Shown: in pieces, positions 25,440 to 36,800 of the stretch
How positions within the stretch are numbered: the first letter of the stretch is position 1
How the letters are laid out: every line of letters begins with the position of its first letter
NCBI GenBank assembly: GCA_034509735.1
Contig: JACGWO010000002.1
Coordinates: 51,395,115-51,459,114 of the forward strand
Length of the DNA stretch: 64,000 nt
From: Sesamum alatum
Taxonomy: Eukaryota; Streptophyta; Magnoliopsida; Lamiales; Pedaliaceae
Direction of reading: 5' to 3'
Translations under genes and position numbers: made by a program
The notes under the pieces: generated by a model
The model's database searches: none
Seen by the model: only the letters and a program-made list of their open reading frames with translations
What the model was told of the DNA's origin: nothing

Positions 25440-25560
25440 CGAAACAAGTATAGTATTGATTATTTTGTACACCAATCACATGATAAGTATATTAAACTTA
25501 CTATATGATTAATTTAAGTTTGATCGAGCCATATCTGAGCTAGAATTTCCAATAAAGATA
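25440..25560 (+). repeat. Dispersed UGT-spacer repeat, copy 3
   Basis: Parts in order: CAATCACATGATAAGTATAT, CTTACTATATGATTAATTTA, AGTTTGATCGAGCC and GAGCTAGAATTTCC. Same orientation as the other copies; it ends about 70 bp before the UGT D start codon. Confidence 0.65.
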
Positions 25561-25629
25561 GTGTAGCGATAACAATCAGATGTTTCCCAAGAGCTCACGT
25601 CAACGTGAAGGTTTTGGCAGCTCAAAGTC

Positions 25630-27102
25630 ATGGATGATACAGGAAAAACCATCTTGAAGCAGAAAGAACGTCGTCGATTGCTACTGTTTCCAGTGCCGCT
25701 ACAAGGGCACATAAATCCCATGATTCAGCTTGCTCAAATCCTTCACCTTAGAGGCTTTGATGTATCCATCATTCACACCAAATACAATTCTTTAAATCTT
25801 TCCAGGTACCCTCAATTCACTGTCCACATAATCCCTGACGGCCTGTCGGAAACTGAAGTTCCCACCTCCGATGTTACACTTTTTCTCAAACGCCTGAATA
25901 TCAACTGTGCCGGGCCGTTTCACGATTGCTTGGCTGATCTACTGTCGAGGGATACTGAGAATCCGCCCGTCGCCATGATTACGGATTCTATTTGGCACTT
26001 TACACAGGCTGCAGCCGACAGTTTCAACCTCCCCAGGATTGTACTTCGGGCAACAAGCGTTTGCTCCTTCTTGGTTTTTGCCGCTCTTCCACAACTTCAA
26101 GAAAAGGGATATCTCAATAATTTCGGTATGTGGATTGTAGCTTAATTTCTCTATGGATTAAGAGTTATATTTACCTCTGATTGACTTTGATCGCCTGTTA
26201 CGTTTTTTTATGTATTAGATTCCAAAAGGGAAGAGTTCGTTGTTGAGCTCCCACCATTGAAAGTGACGGACATTCCTGTATTTGAATCATCGGAGAATAC
26301 ATATCAGCTCATACAGGAAATAGTAGAAGAAACAAAGAAAGCATCAGGGCTTATTTTCAACACCTTCCAAGAACTTGAACGGCCTGAACTATTCAAACTT
26401 CAGGAAACCTCTCGAGTCCCAACTTTTTCCATCGGTCCGTTTCACAAATTGTTTCCAGCTAGCTCAAGCAGTTTGTTAACGCAAGATAGAAGCTCTATTA
26501 CGTGGTTGGATGCACAGGCTCCCAAATCTGTGTTGTACGTGAGCTTCGGGAGTCTTGCAACAATGGATCAACGAAAAATAAACGAAGTGGCGTGGGGGTT
26601 AGCCAACAGCATGCAGCCGTTCTTGTGGGTGGTCCGGCCTGGATTAGTCCGTGGCTCAGAATGGCTGGAAATTCTGCCAAATGAGTTCCTGGCGACAACT
26701 TGTGACCGGGGATATATCGTGAAATGGGCTCCCCAACAAGAAGTTCTAGCTCATCCCGCCATTGGTGGCTTCTGGACTCACGGTGGATGGAATTCGATCC
26801 TGGAGAGCATTTGTGAAGGAGTTGCGATGATTTGTTCGCCTTTGTTTGGTGATCAAATGGTGAACTCAAGATATGTAAGTGATGTTTGGAGAATTGGGAT
26901 GAATTTGGAGAAAGAATTGGAAAGAGGGAAAATCGAAAACGGGATAAAGAAGTTGATGATTGGAAGAGAAGGTGAAGAAATCAGGCAGAGAATTATGTGT
27001 TTAAAGGAAAGAGTTGATGGATGCTTAGGTTTTGGAGGCTCATCATACAATTCACTTAATAGCTTAGTCAGTTTTGTTTCTTCATTCGGATCTCCTCACT
27101 AA
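25630..27102 (+). CDS. UGT76-type UDP-glycosyltransferase D, 2 exons, 459 aa
   Basis: Family 1 UDP-sugar glycosyltransferase, sister to UGT C. Exons are 25630-26125 and 26219-27102, with a very short 93-nt GT-AG phase-1 intron (LNNF then DSKREEF). Catalytic His is H27 in VPLQGHINPM, and the Asp lies in MITDSIWHF. The PSPG box starts WAPQQEVLAHPAIGGFWTHG, reads GWNSILES (Thr to Ile after the conserved Ser) and ends LFGDQ. The basic stretch KQKERRR precedes the first beta-strand. No frame disruption. The acceptor is not known. Confidence 0.91.
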
Positions 27103-27884
27103 ACCATTTCTACTTGTGAAATAAGTTAAACTCTGTCTCTGAATTAGCCAAACAGAGCAAATTGTAAGTTTGTCATACCTTAATTTGTACTAGGAAGGTG
27201 TACGATATTTGATGCTCAACTGTGTGGATGTCGGATTTGGACTTTCTATTAAACCATTCAGAAAAAATACATATGATGCCGGCTATAAGATTCACCTTTG
27301 GATAAACATTATATTCCTGGAAGTAGGAAGAGCTACTATTTGTTTTTATCTATCAGAAAGGAATACCCGTGTGGACCGGCACCTTATCGAAGGAAGATTC
27401 TTACTCAAAATTAGATCGGTCGAACTAAATCAATTCCATATATAGCAAGTTAGATTTATTTATTGTGATTGGTCATTTTTTTTAAAAATATATATTATAC
27501 TTGTTATATAATTAATTCAAATTTGGACAAACTCAGATCCAAGTTTAAGAATCTTTAATCTGCACTGCTGCATATGATTGAGATTAAATAATAATATTAA
27601 TTTTTATTCTCGGACTGTTTGCAACCTTAGCGGTTGGCATATATTGAGCTATTTAATCCTTGTAAAGTTACGTATAAATATACAAACAAACTGAAACAGA
27701 ATCCCAATGTGGGGGAGACAGATATGTCTCAACTCTGAAGCATAAGTACATGTAATTTTACGCCATTCACATCATAAATATCGTCAACACGATGCATCCA
27801 TTTTAGTACTTCATTAATTATTGTCCTCACCAAAAGCTTGTTTATTGTCCTCCAGCGTACTCAGAGATCAATCTAACTGTGGAG
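27103..27884. other. Spacer between UGT76 array and UGT709-type gene E
   Basis: No gene. A dispersed repeat copy lies at about 27440-27560; the last 100 bp is the UGT E leader, homologous to the leader of UGT F (ATTAATTATTGTCC near 27814 and 33764). Confidence 0.5.
27440..27560 (+). repeat. Dispersed UGT-spacer repeat, copy 4
   Basis: Most degenerate UGT-region copy. Parts: TTGTGATTGGTCATTTTTTT, ATACTTGTTATATAATTAAT, TCAAATTTGGACAAACTC and CCAAGTTTAAGAAT. Same orientation as copies 1-3. Confidence 0.45.
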
Positions 27885-29899
27885 ATGAGCAGTCAAGAAA
27901 TTACCGCCGCGGAGCCGCCGCCTCACGTTCTCATTTTCCCTGTACCACTGCAGGGCCACGTGAACTCCATGCTCAACCTGGCGGAGCTCCTATGTCTCTC
28001 CGGCCTCCACGTCACTATTCTCCTCTCTGATTACACCCACGACCGCCTCCTCCGCCACGCCAGCCTCCAGTCCCGCTTCTCCCGCCACAGTGGCTTCCGG
28101 GTGGCCACCATCTCCGATGGCCTCCCTGCTGATCACCCCAGAGTGGGGGAGCGCATAGTGGATATTGTGTTGAGCCTCAAAGAAGTAGGTGGGCCACAGT
28201 TCCGCCGCCTGATGGAGTCGACTGATGGGCTGAGCGATGGCAGCGCTAGGAGGCGTGTGTGCTGCTTGATCATGGACGGGGTGTACAGTTTTGCGATTCC
28301 AGTGGTCGAAGAAATGGGGATTCCTTACATCTACTTCAGGACAATCAGCGCGTGTGCCTTCTGGTCGTACTTCTGTCTTCAAGAGATTATCGATGCCGGC
28401 GAATTCCCTTTGAAAGGTAATAATATTAACGATGGCAACTCTCCCCCGAGATTCAATTGCTTTGAATGATCAATTAATAAATGTGATTATCTGTTTAATT
28501 AAAGGATTAATTGTTCATATGATATGAAAATAGAATAACAGGAGAATTGCCTTTTTTGTTTGGATTTTGCACAATTGTTACTATACTTTACTGAAAAAAT
28601 GCATTATTGGTCTAATACATATCATTAGTTCATTGCACTTTTGATATTACCGGTTAAAATTCTGAGAGAATTGTCTCGTTTAGCACACGAGTGTAAACGA
28701 GTCGAGTTTGACGAGCTCTTATGGTTCGAGTTTGAGCTTGAGCTCGAGCTGAAACTCAATTTTTCAATAATTTGTTATTATTATTTTTAAATATTATTAT
28801 AACAATAAATGTCTGGAATATTCACTTAGATGTAATTCACCTTGTGATAGGATACTATGATTTGCAAATAGTTGGATAGGCTAGCACATGCACTCTGGTT
28901 GTTGCTTTATTTGATTGCAAATTTGCAGGGGAGAATGAAGACAAATTGACATACTGGAATAAGAAAGAAATGGACATGATGGTAACAAGCGTGCCGGGAA
29001 TGGAGAGGGTTCTCCGACGTCGCGACATTCCAAGATTTTGCCTAGTAGAAGACGTTAATCATCCTGGGTTGCAGACCATGAAAACTGAGACTAAAATGAC
29101 TGCCAATGCCAGTGGATTCATACTCAATACGTTTGAAGATTTGGAAGGGCCAATTCTTGATGAAATCCGCAAACACATTCCCAACCTGTATTCCATCGGC
29201 CCCCTCCATGTGCTTCTGAAAGCTCGGCTGGAGTTAGAAGGAATGGAATCATCGCATAATCGTTCAAGCAGTTTTTGGGAGGAAGATCAAAACTGCATTG
29301 CCTGGCTTGACTCTCAGCCTGCCAGCTCTGTGATATATGTGAGCTTTGGAAGTGTTACAATATTGACAAGGGATGAATTATTGGAGTTCTGGTACGGGCT
29401 GGTTAACAGCGGGCACAAATTCTTGTGGGTAATGAGGCCTGATTCCATCGTGGAAAACGATAGTGGGAATGGGAACCAGATCCCGGCAGAACTAGAGATA
29501 GGTACCAAGTCAAGAGGGTACATGGTGGGATGGGTGCCACAACAGAAAGTTCTAGCCCATCCAGCAATTGGTGCATTTTTCACTCACAGTGGATGGAACT
29601 CGACCCTGGAAAGTATTGCACTAGGCCTGCCAATGCTCTGCTGGGCTTACTTTGCGGATCAGATAACAAATAGTAGGTTTGTAAGTGAGGTATGGAAGGT
29701 TGGATTGGACATGAAAGATACTTGTGATAGGATCATAGTCGAGAAGATGGTGAAGGAAGTGATGGAGGTGAGGAGGGATGAATTCTTGAAGAGGGCTCAT
29801 AGTATGGCGATTTTGGCGAGGAAGGCCATCTCCGAAGGTGGATCTTCTTACTTGAATTTGAATCGATTGATTGAGTTTTTGAAGTCGACAGTGTCTTGA
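27885..29899 (+). CDS. UGT709-type UDP-glycosyltransferase E, 2 exons, 500 aa
   Basis: Family 1 UDP-sugar glycosyltransferase of a different lineage from A-D. It resembles UGT709 enzymes, which include 7-deoxyloganetic acid glucosyltransferases of iridoid biosynthesis; the actual acceptor is unknown. Exons are 27885-28416 and 28929-29899, with a GT-AG phase-1 intron after FPLK. The start MSSQEITAAEPPPHVLIFP is at 27885. Catalytic His is H25 in VPLQGHVNSM, with the paired Asp probably in CLIMDGVYSF. DGLPADHPR and YIYFRTISACAFW are lineage blocks. The PSPG box runs from WVPQQKVLAHPAIGAFFTHS through GWNSTLES to YFADQ. It forms a block with the sHSP gene at 30529-31008 that is duplicated as UGT F plus the sHSP at 37808-38287. 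Part of exon 2 is nearly identical to UGT F. Confidence 0.9.
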
Positions 29900-30528
29900 G
29901 CTTGCTTTAGTCATTTGATGTGGCCAATGTTCTTCAAATGACAACTTGGGCTCACTCAAAATGATTAGAATATATTTGCACATTTGATTGATCTTAGTAC
30001 CCTTTGCAGCTGTGCCCAAAACATTAAGGGGGTTATTGCAACAGCCTAGAAAAGTTTGTATTTTATTTCGAATTTTTGGCTTTAGGAAAGTATTTGGTGA
30101 ATGTTTCCACTGTCAAATTCTACTCAGAACTTGTGCTTCAAGACTTCTCTAAGAATCGCTTGTGATGTTTTTAATATTATTATTTTGGTGTTTGTTTGGA
30201 GATTTTTATCCTCGTTAACCTGAAGAAAATGATATATATTCATCATTGCACAAAAGCTTGTACTTTTGCATTAGGGTGTTTACCTAGTTCAAAGAACATG
30301 AGATGGAAGTGCCGATGGATTTATGTTGCACTAAATGAAATAGAGAATTTTTAAGGTAAAAATTTTAATGTACTCTGTTTCCTTATTCAAAACTCAAACT
30401 CTGTAATCTCACTGCACAAATGCAACATTTTTACATCTCAAATACACAATTTTCCCAAATATATGCATACGTGAAACAGTAACGTCAAGAACAACACAAC
30501 TGGAATACAGATAATCAAAGTCCAGGAA
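29900..30528. other. Spacer between UGT E and sHSP gene 5 (convergent)
   Basis: 3' regions of two convergent genes. The first 60 bp and the last 150 bp are homologous to the shorter 37585-37807 spacer of the duplicate block; about 400 bp in the middle is absent from the duplicate. No gene. Confidence 0.6.
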
Positions 30529-31008
30529 TTAAGCAGAAATGTCAATGGCCTTAACCTCCGGCTTCTTCACCTCCTCCTTGGGCACCGTCACTGTCAGCAC
30601 CCCATTCTCCATTGCCGCCTTCACCTCATCCAACTTGGCATTCTCCGGCAGCCTGAACCGGCGGAGGAACTTCCCGCTGCTCCTCTCCACGCGGTGCCAC
30701 TTGTCGTTCTTCTCCTCCTGCTCTTTGCTTCTCTCCCCGCTTATCTGCAGAATTGTGCCGTCCTCAACCTCAACCTTAACTTCCTCTTTTTTCAACCCAG
30801 GAACATCCACCTTGAACACATGGGCTTCCGGCGTCTCTTTCCAGTCAATGCGGGCGTTGGCGATGGCGGTGGTTTCTCGGGCGGAGGAGGGGAGATTGGC
30901 GACGGCGGTGGAGAAAGGGAAGCCCTCAAAGGGATCCCAAATATCCAATGAAAACGGGTCGAAGACGTTGCTCCGGCGGTGGCCAAGGAAGCTTGGAATC
31001 AGAGACAT
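30529..31008 (-). CDS. Class I small heat shock protein (sHSP 5), 159 aa
   Basis: Intronless cytosolic class I sHSP starting [18 protein letters not shown] at 31008. N-terminal signature [20 protein letters not shown], arm with LPSSARETT, alpha-crystallin domain from [13 protein letters not shown] (about 53) to VLTVTVPK (about 147), and tail KAIDISA with I-x-I. The FLGHRR N terminus is shared only with sHSP 7 (44166-44645), so these two are sisters. Its 3' UTR is homologous to those of sHSP 6 and 9 (for example TATGCATACGTGAAAC near 30464, 37728 and 48120). Confidence 0.96.
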   Translation of the reverse strand: MSLIPSFLGHRRSNVFDPFSLDIWDPFEGFPFSTAVANLPSSARETTAIANARIDWKETPEAHVFKVDVPGLKKEEVKVEVEDGTILQISGERSKEQEEKNDKWHRVERSSGKFLRRFRLPENAKLDEVKAAMENGVLTVTVPKEEVKKPEVKAIDISA

Positions 31009-31122
31009 TGTGTTGATCTTTTTAGCAAGAACAGCGAATTTCTTTGTTTGATTGCTTTCTTGTCTTGTGGGCAGGCTTGTATGATCAATCTTTGTTGTAG
31101 AATTAGGTTGAAGGAGCAGGCT

Positions 31123-31158
31123 TATTTATATGGGCTAGCAAATGATTCTCGCACTTTC
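31123..31158 (-). promoter_or_regulatory. Heat shock element and TATA box of sHSP gene 5
   Basis: Plus-strand order: TATTTATA (31123-31130), 15-nt gap, TTCtcGCActTTC (31146-31158), a three-unit HSE with one mismatch in the middle unit. Confidence 0.75.
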
Positions 31159-33867
31159 ATGTGTATTCCAAGAATCACGCTTTCAGTCACTGTCCGAACC
31201 TTCTAAATAAAACTCGTTCTTTTACGATAGCTTCTATATCCTTCTCTAAACAGGGTATTATTATTTATTATTATTTAATAAATAAAACAGAATTTGTATT
31301 TATTACATTTTTATTATTATTTAATGATATATATTGTACAAGTAGTAGATATTCAAAATAATGACAATATATAGTAGCAAATAAGAACAAAATTGTCAAT
31401 TGCATATAAATTTTAACAGTGTTAGTGGTAATTAACGAAAAGGGCAAGTGAGCAAATTTCTTTTAAAATGACAAGGATTTTTTAGCATATTTAATTAATA
31501 TGGGGAGTCTTTTGCAGAATAATGAAAATACAGAGGGTTTTTTGTAATTATCCCAAAATTTTGAGTGTCTATGTGACCAAACAATGTCTAAAACTTCGAC
31601 ATGTTTCAGACGTCCAACATTGCTTACCATTTTATAATATTTATCTACAATTTTAATGGACGTACACCTATAAAATCGTACATTACTAAATTGTCTATAT
31701 CTATACTATTATCTATATCAATACTCATTTTATAATATTAATGACAATTTTGTGTTTCCGGTTGAAAAGGGTAAAATACAATAATCCTCCCTGTATTTTC
31801 GCGAAGTTGCAAAAAACCCTCTATATTAAAAAAATAAGTTAAAAACCCCCTCCTGATATATATAATTCAGCAAAAAACCCCCATTCCGTCAATTTTTAAC
31901 GGAGAGTGGAATTCACTCGCGGAAGTGAGAGTGATAGAGTTATTTTTAGCTTTTCATCCACTTTTAGTGGGCGAAAATGTCCAATTTGCCCTTGTTTACA
32001 AAAGACTATATTTATATAAATAAAAATTAACTTTTAGATTATAAATATTATTTTAATTTTAAAATAAAAAATTAATTTTAAATTTTAATTTTAATTTTAA
32101 ATATAATATATATATATGTATATATATAGAGGCGATGGTAGTCGCCGCGCCGCATCTAGACGGTGACGACTGCCGTTGCCCAATGATTAGAGAAGGGGGC
32201 GCCCCTTCTCCTGCCGTCGCCAAATCTGTGGGCAACGGCAGGAGAAGGGGCGCGCCGCCCCTTCTCCTTCTTTTGGTTGACGGCGACGTCGCCGTCACCC
32301 TTCTCCTTCTTCTAGGCGACGTCGCCGTCGCTGGATTTAGGGGGCGACACTAACGGCTGTCGTCGCCGTCAAGATGCGACGGCCGTCGTTTGTATATATC
32401 TATAAATATATATATATATATATCATATTTATTATATTTACTATTATTTATTTTTATATGTAATTGTTTAAATATATTATTTATTTTTATAAAATTTATA
32501 TAGTATAAAAATATAAATTCAAAACTTTTAATGTGGACCTTTGATCTTAAAGAATTTATTGATCCGACGGTTGTTATTATTCATCATTTATCTATTATAT
32601 TATTTAAATATAATATTTAAATTTTAATCTGGACCATTGATTCTTACAATTTAAAATTTAATGGTTGTAAATAGTTGATTAAATCCAATGGTTGTGATTG
32701 GTTTAACACAGATCAAACGGTTATGAGAAGTAAGGGCATAACGATCAAATCATTAAAAAACTAACGGTATTAGTGTCATTTAATGGATAGGGGCGAGTGT
32801 GCAACATTTTAGAAAACACGAGGGACTGTTTAGCCTATTTTCTTATCACATGGGATTTTTTTGTTTTTTCGCGAAAAACACAGGGGGATTTTTTTGCATT
32901 TTACCCTAAGAAATATATATATAAAAAAAGATGTCTCTCATTTATAGATAGCGGTTCATACACTACGACACTAATTTTTTTGGTAAGCTTATAATACTCC
33001 TAAATTTGTTTTCTTTCCTTTTCTTTTTTCTTTTTTTTTTTTTTGACATATAATGTATTGGTTTATATATATGTATATATATATTATTTTACAATAACTT
33101 TAATGCATGTAAAGGGACAACGTGCTATGATGGTTAGTAAACTATAAAATTATCCTCCATAAAAAAATGAATTGATTACACTTGGACCTTATCGGAACAT
33201 TCGAATTAAACTTTCATCTAGAAAACTTATAAAATTATATTTACACCCCTTTAGAGAATTTTTCGTTTATAATTGACCCCTTCTGTTAGAATTTGAATTA
33301 AGAAATATTGACATTAACAAAAAAATTATCGATCGGCCGATCGTTCAACAATTCTCATAGAAAATATTTTTATACTTATAAGGATGTAAATATAATATAT
33401 AAAAATTAAAAAAATATATATATAAATTTTAATAAACTATTATTCTCAATTATAATAATGGGATAAGAAGTAACCGTTTATGAGTAAAAAACCTAGCTAT
33501 TTTTTTAACTTCGTATATATGGTTTGTTGTATCTATTTCTTGAACACTAGATGAAATACTTGAACAAATTATATTCAAAAAACAGATGCGATAATAATAT
33601 TATAACATATTTTTACGTATAATTACACTAAATCTTGCTAAAGGAGATATTGAACTACAAAAAAAAATTAAGCTATAAAAATTAAATATAATTTTTTAAA
33701 TTATAAAAATTTTACTTATAATAACACCAAATTTCGTTAAAGGAAATATTCAAGGAGGTGCCCTATTAATTATTGTCCACTCAAAAAATAGCTTGTCATG
33801 AAGAGATTTTTGCTCCGGCGTTGGGGCCTCGACATCAAAGAACTCAAACATCAATCTACCTGTGAAG
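31159..33867. other. Repeat-rich spacer between the two UGT709-sHSP blocks
   Basis: About 2.7 kb without genes. It contains the terminal-inverted-repeat element at 31769-32906 and AT-rich repeat fragments (for example near 33161-33300, GATTACACTTGGACC). From about 33760 it becomes homologous to the UGT E leader, with extra sequence inserted. Confidence 0.55.
31769..32906. mobile_element. Terminal-inverted-repeat element with GC-rich core
   Basis: Ends match in inverse: GGGTAAAATACAATAATCC at 31769 against GCATTTTACCC ending at 32906. Subterminal parts also match: CCCTGTATTTTCGCGAA on the left, TTCGCGAAAAACACAGGGGG on the right. The centre (about 32131-32400) is strongly GC-rich, flanked by (TA)n tracts, and full of CGACGTCGCCGTC-type short palindromes. 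No transposase is encoded, so it is non-autonomous. No clear target-site duplication was seen. The superfamily is uncertain. Confidence 0.65.
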
Positions 33868-36800
33868 ATGAGCCGCCAAGAAACCGCCGCGGAGTCGCCA
33901 CCGCACGTTCTCATTTTCCCTTTACCACTGCAAAGCCACGTGAACTCCATGCTCAACCTGGCGGACCTCCTCTGTCTCTCCGGCCTCCACGTCACCATTC
34001 TCCTCTCCGATTATACCCATAACTGCCTCCTCCTCCACGCCAACCTCCAGTCCCGGTTCTCTCGCCACAGCGGCTTCCGGGTGGCCACCATCTCCGACGG
34101 CCTCCCTGCGGATCACCCCCGAGTGGGCGAGCGCATAGTGGATATTGTGTTGAGCCTCAAAGAAGTCGGTGGGCCACAGTCCGCCGCCTGATGGAGTCGA
34201 CTGATGGGCTGAGTGATGGCGGCGCTAGGAGGTTGCGTGAGCTTTCTGATATAATGGACGGGCCGTTAAGTTTTGCGATTCCGGTGGTGGAAGAAATGGG
34301 GATTCCTTACATCTACTTCAGGACAATCAGCGCTTGTTCCTTCTGGCCAAATTTCTGTCTTCAAGAGATTATTGATGCCGGCGAAGTCCCTTTGAAAGGT
34401 AATATTAACTATGGCCTCTCTAGCCGGATATTCAATTGCTATAAATGACCAATTCATGGGATTATCTTGCATATTTTCAAATCTTAATTCAATAATTAAA
34501 TAATTTCATTAAATACCAAGGTAGTGGCAATTTTATCAAACAATGAGGGGTGTTTGTAATTATATCAAAATTCAAGATAACTTATTGTAATATAGTCTGA
34601 AAAATACGTTGTTGGTCTCATATATCATTAGTCCATTGTACTTTTTGTTTTGTCATTAAAATTTGAGTAAATTACAAAAAATTCCTTTGAAATTTATCGT
34701 AATGATAAATATTTCTCGTTGTTTGAAAACTATAAATTTTTATGAAATTAACGTGGGTCTAAAAATACCTCCTATAATGGGTTGTCACGAGAAGTATTTG
34801 TTAGACGTTCATTAATTTTAAAGAATATTTTTAATTTTTCAAATAATGACAGAATATTTATAATTATAATAGATATTAGGGGAGCCCTTGGTAATTAAAA
34901 TTTGACTGAATTATCATGTAATGTGCACATGCCCGTTAAGTCCACTTCTAGCATATTGCACATTTGATACCATATTTTATAAAAAAAATTGCACTATTAA
35001 TTTCACATATCATTATTTGAATATATTTTTGGTATTCTGTTAAGTTTTTTATGATCATTAATTAGTTGTTATTAAAAAAGATGACGTGACGTAAAAACTA
35101 AAATATAAGAGCTCCACTATCAATCTAAATACTAATAATTTTAATTGAATTACATAATCTTAAAATGCACTTTTTGAAGCTATAAAATATAATTTTAAAT
35201 TCTTGTCACACGTTAAAAATATAAAATTTCAAAAGGAAATAGAAGTTGAATATATTTTAGAGAAGTTTGTGTAGATATGACAAATTCAAAAGATACTTTC
35301 GTACGTAAGTTTAAATAAATCAAGGTTTGAAATTTATCATTTTATTTAGACAATTATGTTAATGGTATAACACACGGCTGGAATTATACTATAATTTAGG
35401 GGTAAAATATTTTTTTAGTCCCGTTAAAAAGGGCCATTATCGGTTTTAGTTCCACAATTCTTGCAGGTGTCGCTTTTAGTCTCGTTAAACCAAAAAACAA
35501 GCATTTTTAGTCCCAAAATGGCATATGCAGTGCACATGACTTAACGCCCGTTTAACGGACGTTAAGGGCAGCTAACGGCGTCAGTCTGTCATGTGCACTG
35601 CACATGCCATTTTAGTACTGAAAAAGCTTGTTTTTAGATTTAACGGGACTAAAAGCGACACCTGCAAGAATTGTGGGACTAAAACTGATAATGGCCCTTT
35701 TTTAACCGGACGAGACTAAAAAAACATTTTCCTCGATAAATAAAATACCTAACTAATCAAAAAATAAGAAAATAAATTTATTTTATTGTATATAATTAAA
35801 TAAATAATTAGTTTGTAAATGAAACAAGAATTACTAATGGTATTTTAGTCAATTCATATTTTGTCTACCTAATTTAATACTTTAAAGTATTGTATAGATA
35901 ATATTATGGGGGTCTTTGACCCCAATGAATCAATTTTGACCAAAGTTTTGAATTCTTAGAATTTTGATTTTTTTAATTATTTCAAAAAAATTTGATTTAT
36001 TGTTTAATATGTATAGTAAATTTTGAAATTAAGGTAATCCTCAAAAATTTCTTTAAAATGTACCTAATCTGTTAATAAGAAAATATTGATTTTTAAAATA
36101 TGATGTGATCAATTTTGACGGAATACCCCTCCTTTACTTTTCCTACCATTTATTATCTTTAAACCACACTCTATTTATGAACATAATTTTTTTTATTAGA
36201 TAAATAAAGGGTAAAATATTTTTTTAGTCCCGTTAAAAAGGGTCATTATCGGTTTTAGTCCCATAATTCTTACAGGTGTCGCTTTTAGTCCCGTTAAACC
36301 CAAAAATAAGCCTTTCAGTCCCAAAATGACATGTGTAGTGCACGTGACTTAACGCCCGTTAACGGACGTTAAGGGCAGCTAACGGCGTCAGTCTGTCATG
36401 TGCACTGCACTGCCATTTTGGGACTGAAAAGGCTTGTTTTTTAGTTTAACGGGACTAAAAACGACACCTACAAGAATTGTGGGACTAAAACCGATAATGA
36501 CTCCTTTTAACGGGACTAAAAAAATGTTTTGGCCATAATTTACAAATGGTTGCATACGAAACTTATATTAGGCAGCACCCTAATTGTTGTTTTATTTGAT
36601 TGCAAATTTGCAGGGGAGAATGAAGACAAATTGACATACTGGAACAAGAAAGAAATGGACATGATGGTAACAAGCGTGCCGGGAATGGAAAGGGTTCTCC
36701 GGCGACGCGACATTCCAAGATTTTGCCTAGTAGAAGACATTAATCATCCTGGACTCCAGACCATGAAAATAGAGAGTAAAAGAACTGCCAAAGCCAGTGG

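Larger units (their letters stand above)
23608..25629. other. Spacer UGT C to UGT D with microsatellite and repeats
   Basis: About 2 kb, AT-rich, no gene. Just after the UGT C stop (from about 23606), GAGGGTGTTTGTGCGAGCTT resembles the end of a hAT-type MITE; a related end occurs near 38720. Repeat-like text of the ACAATAATTACAATGCCTCC type lies near 24098-24400. The (ATT)n tract and one dispersed repeat copy are listed separately. Confidence 0.5.

Noticed and set aside
32059..32353. Open frames in the GC-rich core of the TIR element
   Set aside because: Simple-sequence GC composition lacks stops on both strands; no start context, domain or homologue is apparent.
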